Source: Oscillospiraceae bacterium (lineage in GTDB: Bacteria; Bacillota; Clostridia; UMGS1810). Taken from it: a DNA stretch of 27,222 nt. The notes under the pieces are model-generated. The model saw nothing but the letters and a program-made list of their open reading frames with translations, was not told the origin of the DNA and did no database searches. Every line of letters starts with the position of its first letter. Position 1 is the stretch's first letter. A program made the translations under genes and the position numbers. The stretch lies in the NCBI GenBank assembly GCA_022769845.1, contig JALEIO010000149.1, forward strand, positions 1 through 27,222. Direction: 5' to 3'. Below, in pieces: positions 7,219 to 14,969 of this stretch.

Positions 7219-8253
7219 ATGAAAAAAATTGCATTTTTTGACACCAAACCGTATGATAAAATTTATTTTGACAAGTATAAAGACGAATTTGGATTTGAAA
7301 TTAAATATTTTGAATCTAAACTAAACCCCGACACTGCATATATTGCAAAAAAATTTGACGCCGTATGCGCATTTGTAAACGACGATTTGGGCAAGGAAAC
7401 AGTAAAGGAGCTTGATGAGGCGGGTATAAAAATAATCGCGATGCGCTGCGCGGGCTACAATAACATTGACTTTAAGGAAGCATACGGAAAAATTCACGTT
7501 GTGCGCGTTCCGGCATACTCTCCGTATGCGGTTGCGGAACATACAATGGCGCTTCTTTTGTGTCTTAACCGAAAAATTCACCGCTCCTTCAACCGTACGC
7601 GCGAATATAATTTCAGCTTAAACTCGCTTATCGGATTTGACCTTTATCAAAAAACAATAGGCATTGTCGGAACAGGCAAAATCGGTCAAACATTTATAAA
7701 TATCTGCAAGGGCTTTGGACTTAACGTTATAGCCTACGACCCGTATCCGCAAAAAAACTCCGATATTCAATATGTAACCTTTGATGAGCTTTGCGAAAAA
7801 TCCGACATTATCTCGCTCCACTGCCCTCTTACAAAAGAAACTCACCATATCATAAACGAAAAATCAATAGAAAAAATGAAAAAGGGCGTGTATATTTTAA
7901 ACACCTCGCGCGGGTCGTTAATTGACAGTGAGGCGCTTTTAAACGCGCTTAAAACCAAAAAAATAGGCGCGGCGGGTCTTGACGTTTACGAAGAGGAAAC
8001 CGAGTTTTTCTATGAGGATTTTTCCTATAAAATAATAAGCGACGATGTTTTGGCAGGAATTATTGCAATGCCTAACGTTATAATTACATCACACCAGGCA
8101 TTTCTTACCCACGAGGCACTTAAAAACATTGCATACGTCACGCTCTCAAACCTCTCTCACTATTTCAAAGGTGAATTTCTCGAAAACGAAATATGCTATA
8201 AATGCCAAAAGGGTGACAAATGCGAAAGAGCTAAAGGAAAGCGGTGCTTTTAA
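7219..8253 (+). CDS. ldhA: D-lactate dehydrogenase (LdhA-type 2-hydroxyacid dehydrogenase)
   Basis: 344 aa. Closely follows the LdhA pattern: RCAGYNNID (76-84), RVPAYSPYAVAEH (96-108), NAD-binding GTGKIG (151-156), NTSRGSLID (228-236) and SHQAFLTHEAL (291-301). By spacing to E. coli LdhA the catalytic residues are R231, E260 and H292, all present. It should reduce pyruvate to D-lactate with NADH in the cytoplasm. The odd part is the C-terminus: family members usually stop soon after the Asn-Glu of the final strand, whereas here ENEI is followed by about 19 residues with four cysteines (326, 329, 335, 343; spacing CX2CX5CX7C). GGAG lies just upstream of the ATG. The stop overlaps the next gene's start as TAATG. 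Confidence 0.92.
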   Translation: MKKIAFFDTKPYDKIYFDKYKDEFGFEIKYFESKLNPDTAYIAKKFDAVCAFVNDDLGKETVKELDEAGIKIIAMRCAGYNNIDFKEAYGKIHVVRVPAYSPYAVAEHTMALLLCLNRKIHRSFNRTREYNFSLNSLIGFDLYQKTIGIVGTGKIGQTFINICKGFGLNVIAYDPYPQKNSDIQYVTFDELCEKSDIISLHCPLTKETHHIINEKSIEKMKKGVYILNTSRGSLIDSEALLNALKTKKIGAAGLDVYEEETEFFYEDFSYKIISDDVLAGIIAMPNVIITSHQAFLTHEALKNIAYVTLSNLSHYFKGEFLENEICYKCQKGDKCERAKGKRCF

Positions 8254-8936
8254 TGGCTATTGCATTTATACGAACAATAGTTTTATATATTTTGGTTATT
8301 TGCGCAATGCGAATTATGGGAAAACGTCAAATCGGCGAGCTTCAGCCGTCCGAGCTTGTTGTGGCGATTATGATTTCCGACCTTGCAACCGTTCCTGTAT
8401 CCGATATTGCAATTCCGCTTTTAAGCGGCGTTATTCCTATTATGACGCTTATTATATTTGAAGTTACCATATCATTTTTAACCTTAAAAAGCGAAAAAGC
8501 GCGAAATATTATAACAGGAAAACCAACCTATCTTATAAAGGACGGCATTATTGCAGAAAAGCAAATGCGTAATATGCGGTATAACATTGAGGATCTTCTT
8601 GAAGAACTGCGGCTTAAGGACTGCCCGAATGTTGCCGATGTTCACACGGCAATTCTTGAAACCAACGGAGAATTAAGCGTTGTTTTAAAATCAGACAAAC
8701 GTTCTGTAACACCCAATGACCTTAAAATAAAACCAAATCAGGAGAGCGTTCCGCTTGTGCTAATTTCAGACGGCAAAATTCGTTTTGAACACCTCCGTGA
8801 ACTTAACAAGGACATAAAATGGCTTGAAAAAAAGCTTGCCGACCGCAATATTAAAAGCACAAAAGACGTTTTTTTGTTTTCTATCGACTCCGACGGCATT
8901 ATAACAATGCAGATGAAGGACGGTGCGAAAAATTAA
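8253..8936 (+). CDS. YetF-like (DUF421) membrane protein
   Basis: 227 aa. The N-terminus is membrane-embedded (about 2-3 helices) and carries the family segment RIMGKRQIGELQPSELVVAIM; the soluble C-terminal YetF domain contains RNMRYNIEDLLEELRLKDC and the typical D-I-x-W-L-E stretch. Homologues such as SpoVA-linked YetF types occur in many spore formers, but their function is not settled. The ATG at 8253 overlaps the ldhA stop and matches the family's usual length before FIRT; a GTG at 8244 with AAAGGA 5 nt upstream is an equally possible start and would add three residues. It is paired with a DUF4363 gene, a common clostridial combination. Confidence 0.85.
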   Translation: MAIAFIRTIVLYILVICAMRIMGKRQIGELQPSELVVAIMISDLATVPVSDIAIPLLSGVIPIMTLIIFEVTISFLTLKSEKARNIITGKPTYLIKDGIIAEKQMRNMRYNIEDLLEELRLKDCPNVADVHTAILETNGELSVVLKSDKRSVTPNDLKIKPNQESVPLVLISDGKIRFEHLRELNKDIKWLEKKLADRNIKSTKDVFLFSIDSDGIITMQMKDGAKN

Positions 8937-9312
8937 AACTTATATTTTTGTTATGATATTGCTCATTATTATAATAGCACTGCTTTTCTGCAATTATTTT
9001 TACATTGAAAAAAAGTGCAGCGCCATTATTGAAAGGCTTGAAAAACTGGAAAAAAGCATTATTGAATTTGACGACAAAAAAATAGTCGAAAATCTTGAAG
9101 AGGTTGAAAACTATTGGGAAAGCATAAAAAATATGCTTTTAGCGTTTTCAAATCACAAATATCTTGACGATATATCCGAAACCTTTCTTCGCATCAGCGC
9201 TAAAATCTATACTGCACGCTACGATGAGGCAATCGAAGAAATCCGCCTCGCAAAGCTTCATATTATCGACATTCTTACAAATGAAATTCCATCCTTTGAA
9301 AATATATTTTAA
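8923..9312 (+). CDS. DUF4363 family membrane-anchored protein
   Basis: 129 aa. One N-terminal transmembrane helix (about residues 6-26, Ile/Leu-rich) is followed by an outward, mostly helical, Glu/Lys-rich domain with the YWESIKNMLLAFSNHKYLDDI segment broken into recognisable family parts (YW...K...L..F.NH). DUF4363 proteins are repeatedly found directly after YetF-like genes in Clostridia, which supports the call. The likely start is GTG at 8923, overlapping the upstream gene by 14 bp, though AAGGA is only 2 nt away; an ATG at 8953 would cut into the membrane helix. Role unknown; likely a partner of the YetF-like protein. Confidence 0.75.
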   Translation: MRKIKTYIFVMILLIIIIALLFCNYFYIEKKCSAIIERLEKLEKSIIEFDDKKIVENLEEVENYWESIKNMLLAFSNHKYLDDISETFLRISAKIYTARYDEAIEEIRLAKLHIIDILTNEIPSFENIF

Positions 9313-9315
9313 AGC

Positions 9316-9344
9316 TTGACACTAAATTTTATTTGTGTTATACT
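9316..9344 (+). promoter_or_regulatory. Sigma-A-type promoter of the MATE gene
   Basis: TTGACA (9316-9321), 17 bp, TATACT (9339-9344), 43 bp before the ATG. It begins 4 bp after the DUF4363 stop codon, with no terminator between, so the two units may also be read through. Confidence 0.8.
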
Positions 9345-9387
9345 ACCATTTATATGACCTTCTTATACGTAATTTTGCGGAGGAATT

Positions 9388-10722
9388 ATGCAAATTCACT
9401 TATCCGAAAACTTCACTTATAATAAGCTTTTACGTTTTGTAATGCCATCGGTTATGATGATGGTTTTTACATCTCTTTACGGCATTGTTGACGGACTTTT
9501 TGTGTCAAACTTTGTAGGCAAAACCGCATTTGCGTCAATTAATTTTATAATGCCGTTTCTTATGATTCTCGGCACGATAGGATTTATGATTGGAACCGGC
9601 GGCAGTGCGACAATCGCAAAAACGCTGGGCGAGGGCTGCAAAGACAAGGCAAACAGGCATTTTTCAATGCTTATTTACACAACCATTATAACGGGAATTG
9701 TATTTACAATAATCGGCATTATTTTCATTGAGCCTATTGCGCGCCTTCTCGGGGCGGACGGTCAAATGCTGGGCGACTGCGTTGAATACGGCACAATTAT
9801 TCTTTGCGCACTTACTTTTTTTATGCTGCAAAACGTGTTTCAAAGCTTTTTGGTAACAGCCGAAAAGCCGCATTTGGGGCTTTATGTCACCGTTGCGGCA
9901 GGTGTAACAAATATGATACTCGACTATATTTTGATTGTTCCGCTTAAAATGGGCGTTGCGGGCGCTGCCGTTGCAACCGCAATAAGTCAGGCAGTGGGCG
10001 GACTTGTACCTCTTATATACTTTGCCGGCAAAAACAATACAAGTCTTTTGCGCCTTACAAAAGCTACGGCAGATTTTAAAACTCTTGCAAAGGTGTGCAC
10101 AAACGGTTCATCTGAACTTATGACAAACATTTCAATGTCGCTGGTCAATATGATTTACAATTTTCAGCTTATGAGGTTTGAAGGAAAGGATGGCATTGCG
10201 GCGTTTGGCGTTATAATGTATGTAAACTGGATTTTCGTTTCAATATTTATAGGATATTCAATCGGAAGTGCGCCTATTGTAGGATATAACTACGGAGCAA
10301 AAAACACAGGCGAACTGAAAAACATTTTTAAAAAAAGCATTGTAATTTTGTTTTCGGCCGGTATTGCACTAACGGTAATTTCTATTGCATTTGCGCGGCC
10401 TCTCGCAGGAATATTTATAGGATACGACAATGCGCTTCTTAACCTTACAGAGCACGGTTTAAAGCTTTTTTCCCTCGCATTTACATTATGCGGATTTAAC
10501 ATTTACGGCTCGGCATTTTTCACCGCCCTCAATAACGGATTTATTTCAGCCGTAATTTCATTTATGCGAACGTTTGTTTTTCAAGCGGCTGTTGTTATAA
10601 TTTTACCGATTTTCTTTAAAACTGACGGTATTTGGTTTTCGCTGATTGTATCCGAAATGCTTGCTTTTATTGTTGCGGCGGCGCTTGTTTTTATAAAAAA
10701 CAAAGACTATAATTATATGTAA
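9388..10722 (+). CDS. MATE family efflux transporter
   Basis: 444 aa, strongly hydrophobic, consistent with the twelve-helix multidrug and toxic compound extrusion fold. Recognisable family segments are VDGLFVSNFVGKTAFASIN (residues 28-46), IGTGGSATIAKTLGEG and the second-half equivalent GSAPIVGYNYGAKN. MATE proteins export cationic drugs or metabolites in exchange for Na+ or H+; the substrate cannot be predicted. GGAGG precedes the ATG at good spacing, and the gene has its own promoter and terminator, so it is a single-gene unit. It belongs to the MepA-like Gram-positive group by overall look. Confidence 0.93.
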   Translation: MQIHLSENFTYNKLLRFVMPSVMMMVFTSLYGIVDGLFVSNFVGKTAFASINFIMPFLMILGTIGFMIGTGGSATIAKTLGEGCKDKANRHFSMLIYTTIITGIVFTIIGIIFIEPIARLLGADGQMLGDCVEYGTIILCALTFFMLQNVFQSFLVTAEKPHLGLYVTVAAGVTNMILDYILIVPLKMGVAGAAVATAISQAVGGLVPLIYFAGKNNTSLLRLTKATADFKTLAKVCTNGSSELMTNISMSLVNMIYNFQLMRFEGKDGIAAFGVIMYVNWIFVSIFIGYSIGSAPIVGYNYGAKNTGELKNIFKKSIVILFSAGIALTVISIAFARPLAGIFIGYDNALLNLTEHGLKLFSLAFTLCGFNIYGSAFFTALNNGFISAVISFMRTFVFQAAVVIILPIFFKTDGIWFSLIVSEMLAFIVAAALVFIKNKDYNYM

Positions 10723-10741
10723 TTACAATAATTTATTGTAA

Positions 10742-10775
10742 ACAAAAAGCCTTGCGAAATCGCAGGGCTTTTTGT
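10742..10775. terminator. Bidirectional terminator after the MATE gene
   Basis: ACAAAAAGCCTTGCG (10742-10756) pairs with CGCAGGGCTTTTTGT (10761-10775) around AAAT, with one G-T wobble. A small TTACAAT/ATTGTAA hairpin (10723-10741) precedes it. It separates convergent genes. Confidence 0.9.
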
Positions 10776-10787
10776 TAGATATTATAA

Positions 10788-11486
10788 TTATTTTATCGCG
10801 GTAATTTTTGTTGCCGAAATGTCAACAACCTTTTTGCTTTCTTCCTTTTGTGTATTTGCCGCGTTCGCCAAAATCTCTGACGCGTCAAAAACAGGCTCTG
10901 CCGCAGGAGTTTTAAGCGCTGCGCCGATTTCCTTTTTAAGCTTTGCGGGAATATCTCCCGTACTGCTCAATTTATCCTCAAGCTCGGTTGCGCCCTCGTC
11001 TATAATTTTAACCTTATTTACAAACTCGTTTGTGGTATTTAAAAGCTTATCTAAAATTTCGGTATAAAGCGCCCTTATTCCTACAACCTCGTTTTTCATA
11101 TTCTCGCTCGATTCAGCAACAAACAATTCGTAATTTTCAATCTGCTCGGTGAGTTCCTTTGCAACATTTTTGCGCACCGCGTCCATATCGGCATATGCCT
11201 TTGAGCAAATTTCGCCCGCCGCACTGTATGCGTTTGCAGCGCTTAATTTTGCTTCGTTTTTAACTCTTTCTATTTCTTCGCAAAGCGCCGCGTTTTCTTC
11301 AGTCATTTCATTAAGCTTATCTTTTACTTCTTCAAGCTCGGCTGCCTTTGCCGCCTCTTTTTTTGCCTCGGCAAGCTCTATCATTATATTTGTAAGCTTC
11401 AAATTAAGCTCCTCATTTTCATTTTTGAGGGTTTCTAAAGCCAAATCAACCTCTTTTTTGTTATACCCAAACAAACCTTTTTTCAT
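10788..11486 (-). CDS. DivIVA-like coiled-coil protein
   Basis: 232 aa, soluble. The N-terminus MKKGLFGYNKKEVDLALETL resembles the DivIVA/GpsB membrane-binding start (GY...EVD). A long coiled coil runs from about 15 to 85 and further helices to about 185, rich in Glu, Lys and Ala; the tail is Ala/Pro-rich and ends in VDISATKITAIK. DivIVA proteins mark curved membrane at poles and septa and recruit division, wall-synthesis or sporulation factors. Compared with DivIVA proper, the N-terminal domain is short and the usual downstream aromatic/basic loop is not obvious, so a DivIVA-like polar or septal scaffold is only a moderate call. The gene has its own promoter and a convergent terminator. Confidence 0.6.
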   Translation of the reverse strand: MKKGLFGYNKKEVDLALETLKNENEELNLKLTNIMIELAEAKKEAAKAAELEEVKDKLNEMTEENAALCEEIERVKNEAKLSAANAYSAAGEICSKAYADMDAVRKNVAKELTEQIENYELFVAESSENMKNEVVGIRALYTEILDKLLNTTNEFVNKVKIIDEGATELEDKLSSTGDIPAKLKKEIGAALKTPAAEPVFDASEILANAANTQKEESKKVVDISATKITAIK

Positions 11487-11536
11487 TTTATATATTCATA
11501 CCCTTTCTTCGGAAGTTTTTAAAAACGAGTAAAAAT

Positions 11537-11565
11537 ATTCTACCATATTTTACAAAATCCGTCAA
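11537..11565 (-). promoter_or_regulatory. Promoter of the DivIVA-like gene
   Basis: On the minus strand TTGACG (11560-11565), 17 bp, TAGAAT (11537-11542). It occupies the gap directly after the mgtE stop codon (11570), so the gene is expressed separately from mgtE even though both read leftward. Confidence 0.75.
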
Positions 11566-11569
11566 TATA

Positions 11570-12940
11570 CTATTTTACCAAATAATTCATAAATCTGATT
11601 GCAAAGTTAAAATAAATCAAAATCGAACAGGCGTCAACAATGGTTGTAATAAGCGGTGACGCCATAAGCGCAGGGTCAAGCTTGCATTTTTTTGCAAATA
11701 TCGGCAAAGCACAGCCAAGAAATTTTGCAAGCATTATAGTGCACATAAGAGTAACTCCCAAAACGAGAGCAAGCGCATAAGCGTTAACCGCCGGGTCGGA
11801 ATTATACATAATTATAATTCTTATTCCGTTTATAACCGCAAGCACAACACCTACAACAATTGCAATTCTAAGTTCTTTTAAAACCGCTTTAAAAAAGTCC
11901 GAAACCTTAATTTCATCCAAAGCAAGACCGCGGATAATAAGCACAGACGCCTGCGAGCCGCAGTTTCCGCCCGTATCCATAAGCTGCGGAATAAACGAAA
12001 CCAAAAGCGGAATTGCAGAAAACGCAGCCTCATAGCGAGTTATAATTGTGCCCGTAAAAATTGCCGACAGCATAAGAAACAAAAGCCACGGAATGCGGTT
12101 TTTTGCGTGCTGCCACACCGAGGTTTTAAAATATGTGTCCTCGTTGGGCATAACCGCACCCATTTTGGTAATATCCTCGGTTGTTTCGTCCTGCAAAACG
12201 TCGATAGCGTCGTCAATAGTTACAATTCCGACAAGCCTTTCCTCCTTGTCCACAACCGGGATAGCAAGAAAATCGTATTTGTCAAAAAGATTTGCAACAA
12301 CCTCTTTATCTTCCGAAGTGTCAACGCAGACGATATTTGTTTCCATTATATCTTCAATAATAACATTCTGCTCCGACAGCATTAAATCCTTTGCGCTTAC
12401 AATGCCTATAAGCTTTCGGCTTTTTGTTGTAACATAAAGGGTATAAATTGTTTCTTTGTCAATACCGTCCTTGCGTATGCGTTCAAAAGCGTCTGCAACC
12501 GTCATATCCTTTTTAAGGTCTACAAACTCGGTTGTCATAATGCTTCCGGCGCTGTCTTTAGGATAGTTTAAAATCTGATTTATCATTGCCCTTGTTTCAC
12601 TGTCGGTGGATTTTAAAATTCTTTTCACAACATTGGAGGGCATTTCTTCGATAATGTCAACAGTATCGTCGACATACAGCTCGTTAAGCATTGCCTTAAG
12701 CTCGGTATCGCTGAACGATTTTATAAGGTGCTCCTGCATATCGTGGTCCATTTCCACAAATGTTTCCGCAGCAAGCTCCTTTGGGAGTATTCTGAAAAGT
12801 ATCGGAAGCTGCTCTATGGGAATATCCGCCATTACAGCCGCCAAATCGTAAGGATTTATGTCCAAAATTTCTTCTTTAAGCTGGGCATATCTCCTTTTTT
12901 CCAAAAGAAATAAAATTCTTTCCTGAATTTTTTCCTGCAT
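11570..12940 (-). CDS. mgtE: Magnesium transporter MgtE
   Basis: 456 aa, full family length. Order: N-terminal helical Mg2+-sensing domain (about 1-130), two CBS domains (about 135-255), a connecting helix, then five membrane helices from about 285. The pore-region signature MDTGGNCGSQAS (321-332) is intact. MgtE forms a dimeric Mg2+ channel whose cytosolic domains close the pore when internal Mg2+ is high. AAGGAGG lies 7 nt before the ATG. The gene has a consensus promoter at 13174-13202 and a ~227-nt leader with a small ORF and alternative pairings, so leader-based control of expression is plausible. No M-box (ykoK) motif was found in that leader. Confidence 0.96.
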   Translation of the reverse strand: MQEKIQERILFLLEKRRYAQLKEEILDINPYDLAAVMADIPIEQLPILFRILPKELAAETFVEMDHDMQEHLIKSFSDTELKAMLNELYVDDTVDIIEEMPSNVVKRILKSTDSETRAMINQILNYPKDSAGSIMTTEFVDLKKDMTVADAFERIRKDGIDKETIYTLYVTTKSRKLIGIVSAKDLMLSEQNVIIEDIMETNIVCVDTSEDKEVVANLFDKYDFLAIPVVDKEERLVGIVTIDDAIDVLQDETTEDITKMGAVMPNEDTYFKTSVWQHAKNRIPWLLFLMLSAIFTGTIITRYEAAFSAIPLLVSFIPQLMDTGGNCGSQASVLIIRGLALDEIKVSDFFKAVLKELRIAIVVGVVLAVINGIRIIIMYNSDPAVNAYALALVLGVTLMCTIMLAKFLGCALPIFAKKCKLDPALMASPLITTIVDACSILIYFNFAIRFMNYLVK

Positions 12941-13035
12941 TTTGGTGCCTCCTTAAATTATTATGTTATAAGCAGTTTAAAAAGACACAAAACACCAAAA
13001 TTTATGATTAAAAAATCGAATTTTACGCACCAAAA
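12939..13035 (-). promoter_or_regulatory. mgtE leader: duplicated element complementary to the start region
   Basis: The mgtE initiation region reads GCACCAAAAT on the minus strand (12939-12948), between ribosome site and start codon. Two upstream leader elements match it in reverse: ATTTTGGTG at 12993-13001 (9 bp) and TTTTGGTGC at 13027-13035 (9 bp). The second lies inside the last codons of the small ORF at 13023-13109. Either could mask the mgtE start, and the second would be covered by a ribosome finishing the small ORF. Confidence 0.4.
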
Positions 13036-13109
13036 CAAGCAGTGCGCTTTTTGCAAAGTATTAAGCATAAATTAGGGGGTTTTATGTCGCCGCTGCCCGA
13101 TGCGTTCAT
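13023..13109 (-). CDS. Putative 28-aa leader peptide upstream of mgtE
   Basis: Small ORF reading MNASGSGDIKPPNLCLIL then CKKRTACFGA. It has a strong ribosome site: GAGGTGA inside AAGAGGTGAAAA, 8 nt before the ATG, matching the anti-Shine-Dalgarno core over seven bases. It lies within the mgtE leader, about 58 nt after the predicted transcription start. GCATAAATT (13136-13144, minus strand) and AATTTATGC (13065-13073) can pair across its ribosome site and start. It contains a Pro-Pro pair at residues 11-12 and three cysteines. I recognise no homologue. A regulatory leader peptide is the most economical reading, by analogy with Mg2+-transporter leaders in enterobacteria; the analogy is functional, not sequence-based. 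Confidence 0.45.
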   Translation of the reverse strand: MNASGSGDIKPPNLCLILCKKRTACFGA

Positions 13110-13173
13110 TCAATTTTCACCTCTTTTTATATAAGAATTTATGCAGCAAATTATCTTGCCGCATACATTAAAT

Positions 13174-13202
13174 ATTATACCCTCTTTTTTGACATTTGTC
13201 AA
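13174..13202 (-). promoter_or_regulatory. Consensus promoter of mgtE with palindromic -35 region
   Basis: On the minus strand TTGACA (13197-13202), 17 bp, TATAAT (13174-13179): a perfect sigma-A promoter. The -35 box is half of a palindrome, TTGACATTTGTCAA (13189-13202), which could be an operator. A GCGGCAA/TTGCTGC hairpin (13143-13162) lies at the very start of the predicted transcript. Confidence 0.85.
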
Positions 13203-13221
13203 CATAAAATATTGGCTTCAA

Positions 13222-13746
13222 TCAGCATTTAAAAACAAGTCTGCAAACTGCAACGCTGACAAAAATACCCACAATATCTGCAATTAACGCGCATTTTACG
13301 CTGTGACGCATATTGTGAATTTTTACCGCGCCGAAATACACGCTCAAGGTATAAAATGTTGTTTCGGTCGAACCCATAAGCGTTGACACCGCACGTCCGA
13401 CAAACGAATCAGTTCCGTAGGTTTTAAAAATATCGGTTGCCAATGCAAGCGAGCCACTGCCCGAAATCGGGCGCAGCAGCGCAAACGGAACCATTTCGGT
13501 CGGAAATGAAATAAGCCGTGCAAAAGGCGTTATAAGCGCTGTAAGCATATCCATTGCGCCTGATTTTTTAAACATATTTATTGCAACAAGAATTGCAAGA
13601 ATAGGCGCAAAAATTGAAAATACGGTTTTTACGCCATCCATTGCGCCTTCAATAAACGCCTCATATACGTTTACTTTTTTATAAAGCGCATATACAACAA
13701 TTAAAAAAATCATTGCAGGCACGCATAAAGCTGAAATTTTAGTCAT
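13222..13746 (-). CDS. spmB: Spore maturation protein B
   Basis: 174 aa membrane protein, normal length for SpmB, with a nucleoside-recognition (Gate-like) domain: FSIFAPILAILVAINMF, FALLRPISGSGSLALATD (about 87-104) and STLMGSTETTFYTLSVYFG (about 121-139). SpmA and SpmB are needed for full spore-core dehydration in Bacillus and Clostridium. It overlaps spmA by 4 bp (ATGA), with GGGAGG upstream, so translation is coupled. No terminator separates it from the mgtE promoter just downstream. Confidence 0.92.
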   Translation of the reverse strand: MTKISALCVPAMIFLIVVYALYKKVNVYEAFIEGAMDGVKTVFSIFAPILAILVAINMFKKSGAMDMLTALITPFARLISFPTEMVPFALLRPISGSGSLALATDIFKTYGTDSFVGRAVSTLMGSTETTFYTLSVYFGAVKIHNMRHSVKCALIADIVGIFVSVAVCRLVFKC

Positions 13747-14330
13747 AGCCGCCTCCCGTCACTGCAGGAATAAAGCCTTGTTACTGCGCACGCACAAAAC
13801 GCTGTAATTATTGACGTTATCCATACCGGAACAATAATTTCGGCGGGATTTTGCGACCCGAGTGAGGCGCGGATTGCAATAAGCGTTGACGGAATAATCT
13901 GAATGGACGCGGTATTAAGCACAACGAACATACACATTTCATCGCTCGCCGTACCTTTTTTTGAATTTAATTTTTCAAGCTCGGTCATTGCTTTTAATCC
14001 AAGCGGCGTTGCGGCATTTGCAAGTCCCAGAATATTTGCAATCATATTCATAGAAATTGCCGAAATAGCCGGCGAATTTTTGTCAAGCTTGGGAAACAAA
14101 ATTCCGGTTATAGGACGAATTACAGCCGTAAATGCCCTTGTAAGCCCGCTTTTTTCGGCTATTTTCAGCATACCGCACCACATTACCACCGCACCCGCAA
14201 ACGATAAAACCGTTGTAACCGCGCTGTTTGCGCCCTCAAATGCTGCGCTTGTCACACTGTCGATATTTCCCGTTAAAATACCTGTTATAACCGACACCGC
14301 AACCAAAAACGCCCAAATATAATTAATCAT
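13743..14330 (-). CDS. spmA: Spore maturation protein A
   Basis: 195 aa membrane protein, the usual SpmA length. Family segments include ANSAVTTVLSFAGAVVMWCG, FPKLDKNSPAISAISMNMIAN in parts, LGLANAATPLGLKAM and FVVLNTASIQIIPSTLIAIR. The start is placed at 14330 (MINYIWAF) with GGAAGG directly upstream; a longer in-frame start at 14429 would add 33 residues unlike the family and read through AT-rich leader. It forms an operon with spmB and, by family knowledge, acts in the forespore during core dehydration. The upstream 110 bp is very AT-rich; I could not assign a sporulation sigma promoter with confidence. Confidence 0.92.
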   Translation of the reverse strand: MINYIWAFLVAVSVITGILTGNIDSVTSAAFEGANSAVTTVLSFAGAVVMWCGMLKIAEKSGLTRAFTAVIRPITGILFPKLDKNSPAISAISMNMIANILGLANAATPLGLKAMTELEKLNSKKGTASDEMCMFVVLNTASIQIIPSTLIAIRASLGSQNPAEIIVPVWITSIITAFCACAVTRLYSCSDGRRL

Positions 14331-14437
14331 TATCCTTCCCCCTATTTTTATCAATATTACAATTTCTTTTAAAAAATTCTTACTATTTGAAATTACATAT
14401 AATTTTTTAAAATAAATTAAAAAAAGCAAAATTTTCC

Positions 14438-14465
14438 GAAACTTTTTTACCGTTTTATAAGTCTA
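14438..14465 (+). promoter_or_regulatory. Putative ECF-type (autoregulatory) promoter
   Basis: GAAAC (14438-14442), 17 bp, then AGTCTA (14460-14465). AAC -35 and GTC -10 elements with 16-17 bp spacing are typical for ECF sigma factors of the SigV/SigW class. It lies 24 bp before the sigma gene, with AAAGGAGG directly after, which suggests the sigma factor drives its own operon. Confidence 0.5.
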
Positions 14466-14489
14466 AACATATGAAAGGAGGCTAAAACG

Positions 14490-14969
14490 ATGTCGACACG
14501 AAAAGCCTTTGAAAAATTTATGGAAGAAAATATAGAAAACGCTTACCGCTTTGCATACACATTCGTAAAAAACAAGCCCGATGCCGAGGACGTTTTATCT
14601 GACAGCACCGTTAAAGCGTTAAAATCTCTAAAAACCTTAAAAAATGAACAATACATAAAAAGCTGGTTTTACAAAATCATTACCAATACCGCAATTAGCC
14701 ATATAAACCGAGGCAAAAAGGTTGTGAGCATTGATTTTTCCGAGTGCGAAAATTTATCGCACACAGATGAAACCAACCTTGAATTTTTCGATATTTTAAA
14801 AGATTTAAGCCTTCAGGACAGAAGCATTATTGTTTTAAAAATCTTGGAAGGTATGAAATTTTCAGAAATCGGTGAGATTTTAAAGCTTAACGAAAACAGT
14901 GTTAAAACCCGTTATTATAAGGCGCTAAAATCATTAAAAATTGATTTGGAGGGCGAAATTTATGGATAA
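14490..14969 (+). CDS. sigV: ECF RNA polymerase sigma factor, SigV-like
   Basis: 159 aa, a typical ECF sigma factor with region 2 (about 10-75: AYRFAYTFVKNKPDAEDVLSD, then KSWFYKIITNTAISHINR) and region 4 helix-turn-helix (about 105-155: SLQDRSIIVLKILEGMKFSEIGEIL in parts, NENSVKTRYYKALKSLK). It directs RNA polymerase to stress promoters when released by its anti-sigma factor, encoded next with an 8-bp overlap. The SigV label rests on the RsiV-like partner; the sigma sequence alone only supports the ECF class. AAAGGAGG precedes the ATG. Confidence 0.85.
   Translation: MSTRKAFEKFMEENIENAYRFAYTFVKNKPDAEDVLSDSTVKALKSLKTLKNEQYIKSWFYKIITNTAISHINRGKKVVSIDFSECENLSHTDETNLEFFDILKDLSLQDRSIIVLKILEGMKFSEIGEILKLNENSVKTRYYKALKSLKIDLEGEIYG

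Noticed and set aside
12941..13170. M-box (ykoK) Mg2+ riboswitch upstream of mgtE
   Set aside because: The conserved GGUGAGGCUCCU-type core is absent; the GAGGTGA present is better explained as a ribosome site for the small ORF.
14331..14429. 33-residue N-terminal extension of SpmA
   Set aside because: The extension is AT-rich leader without a ribosome site; GGAAGG precedes the family-length start at 14330.
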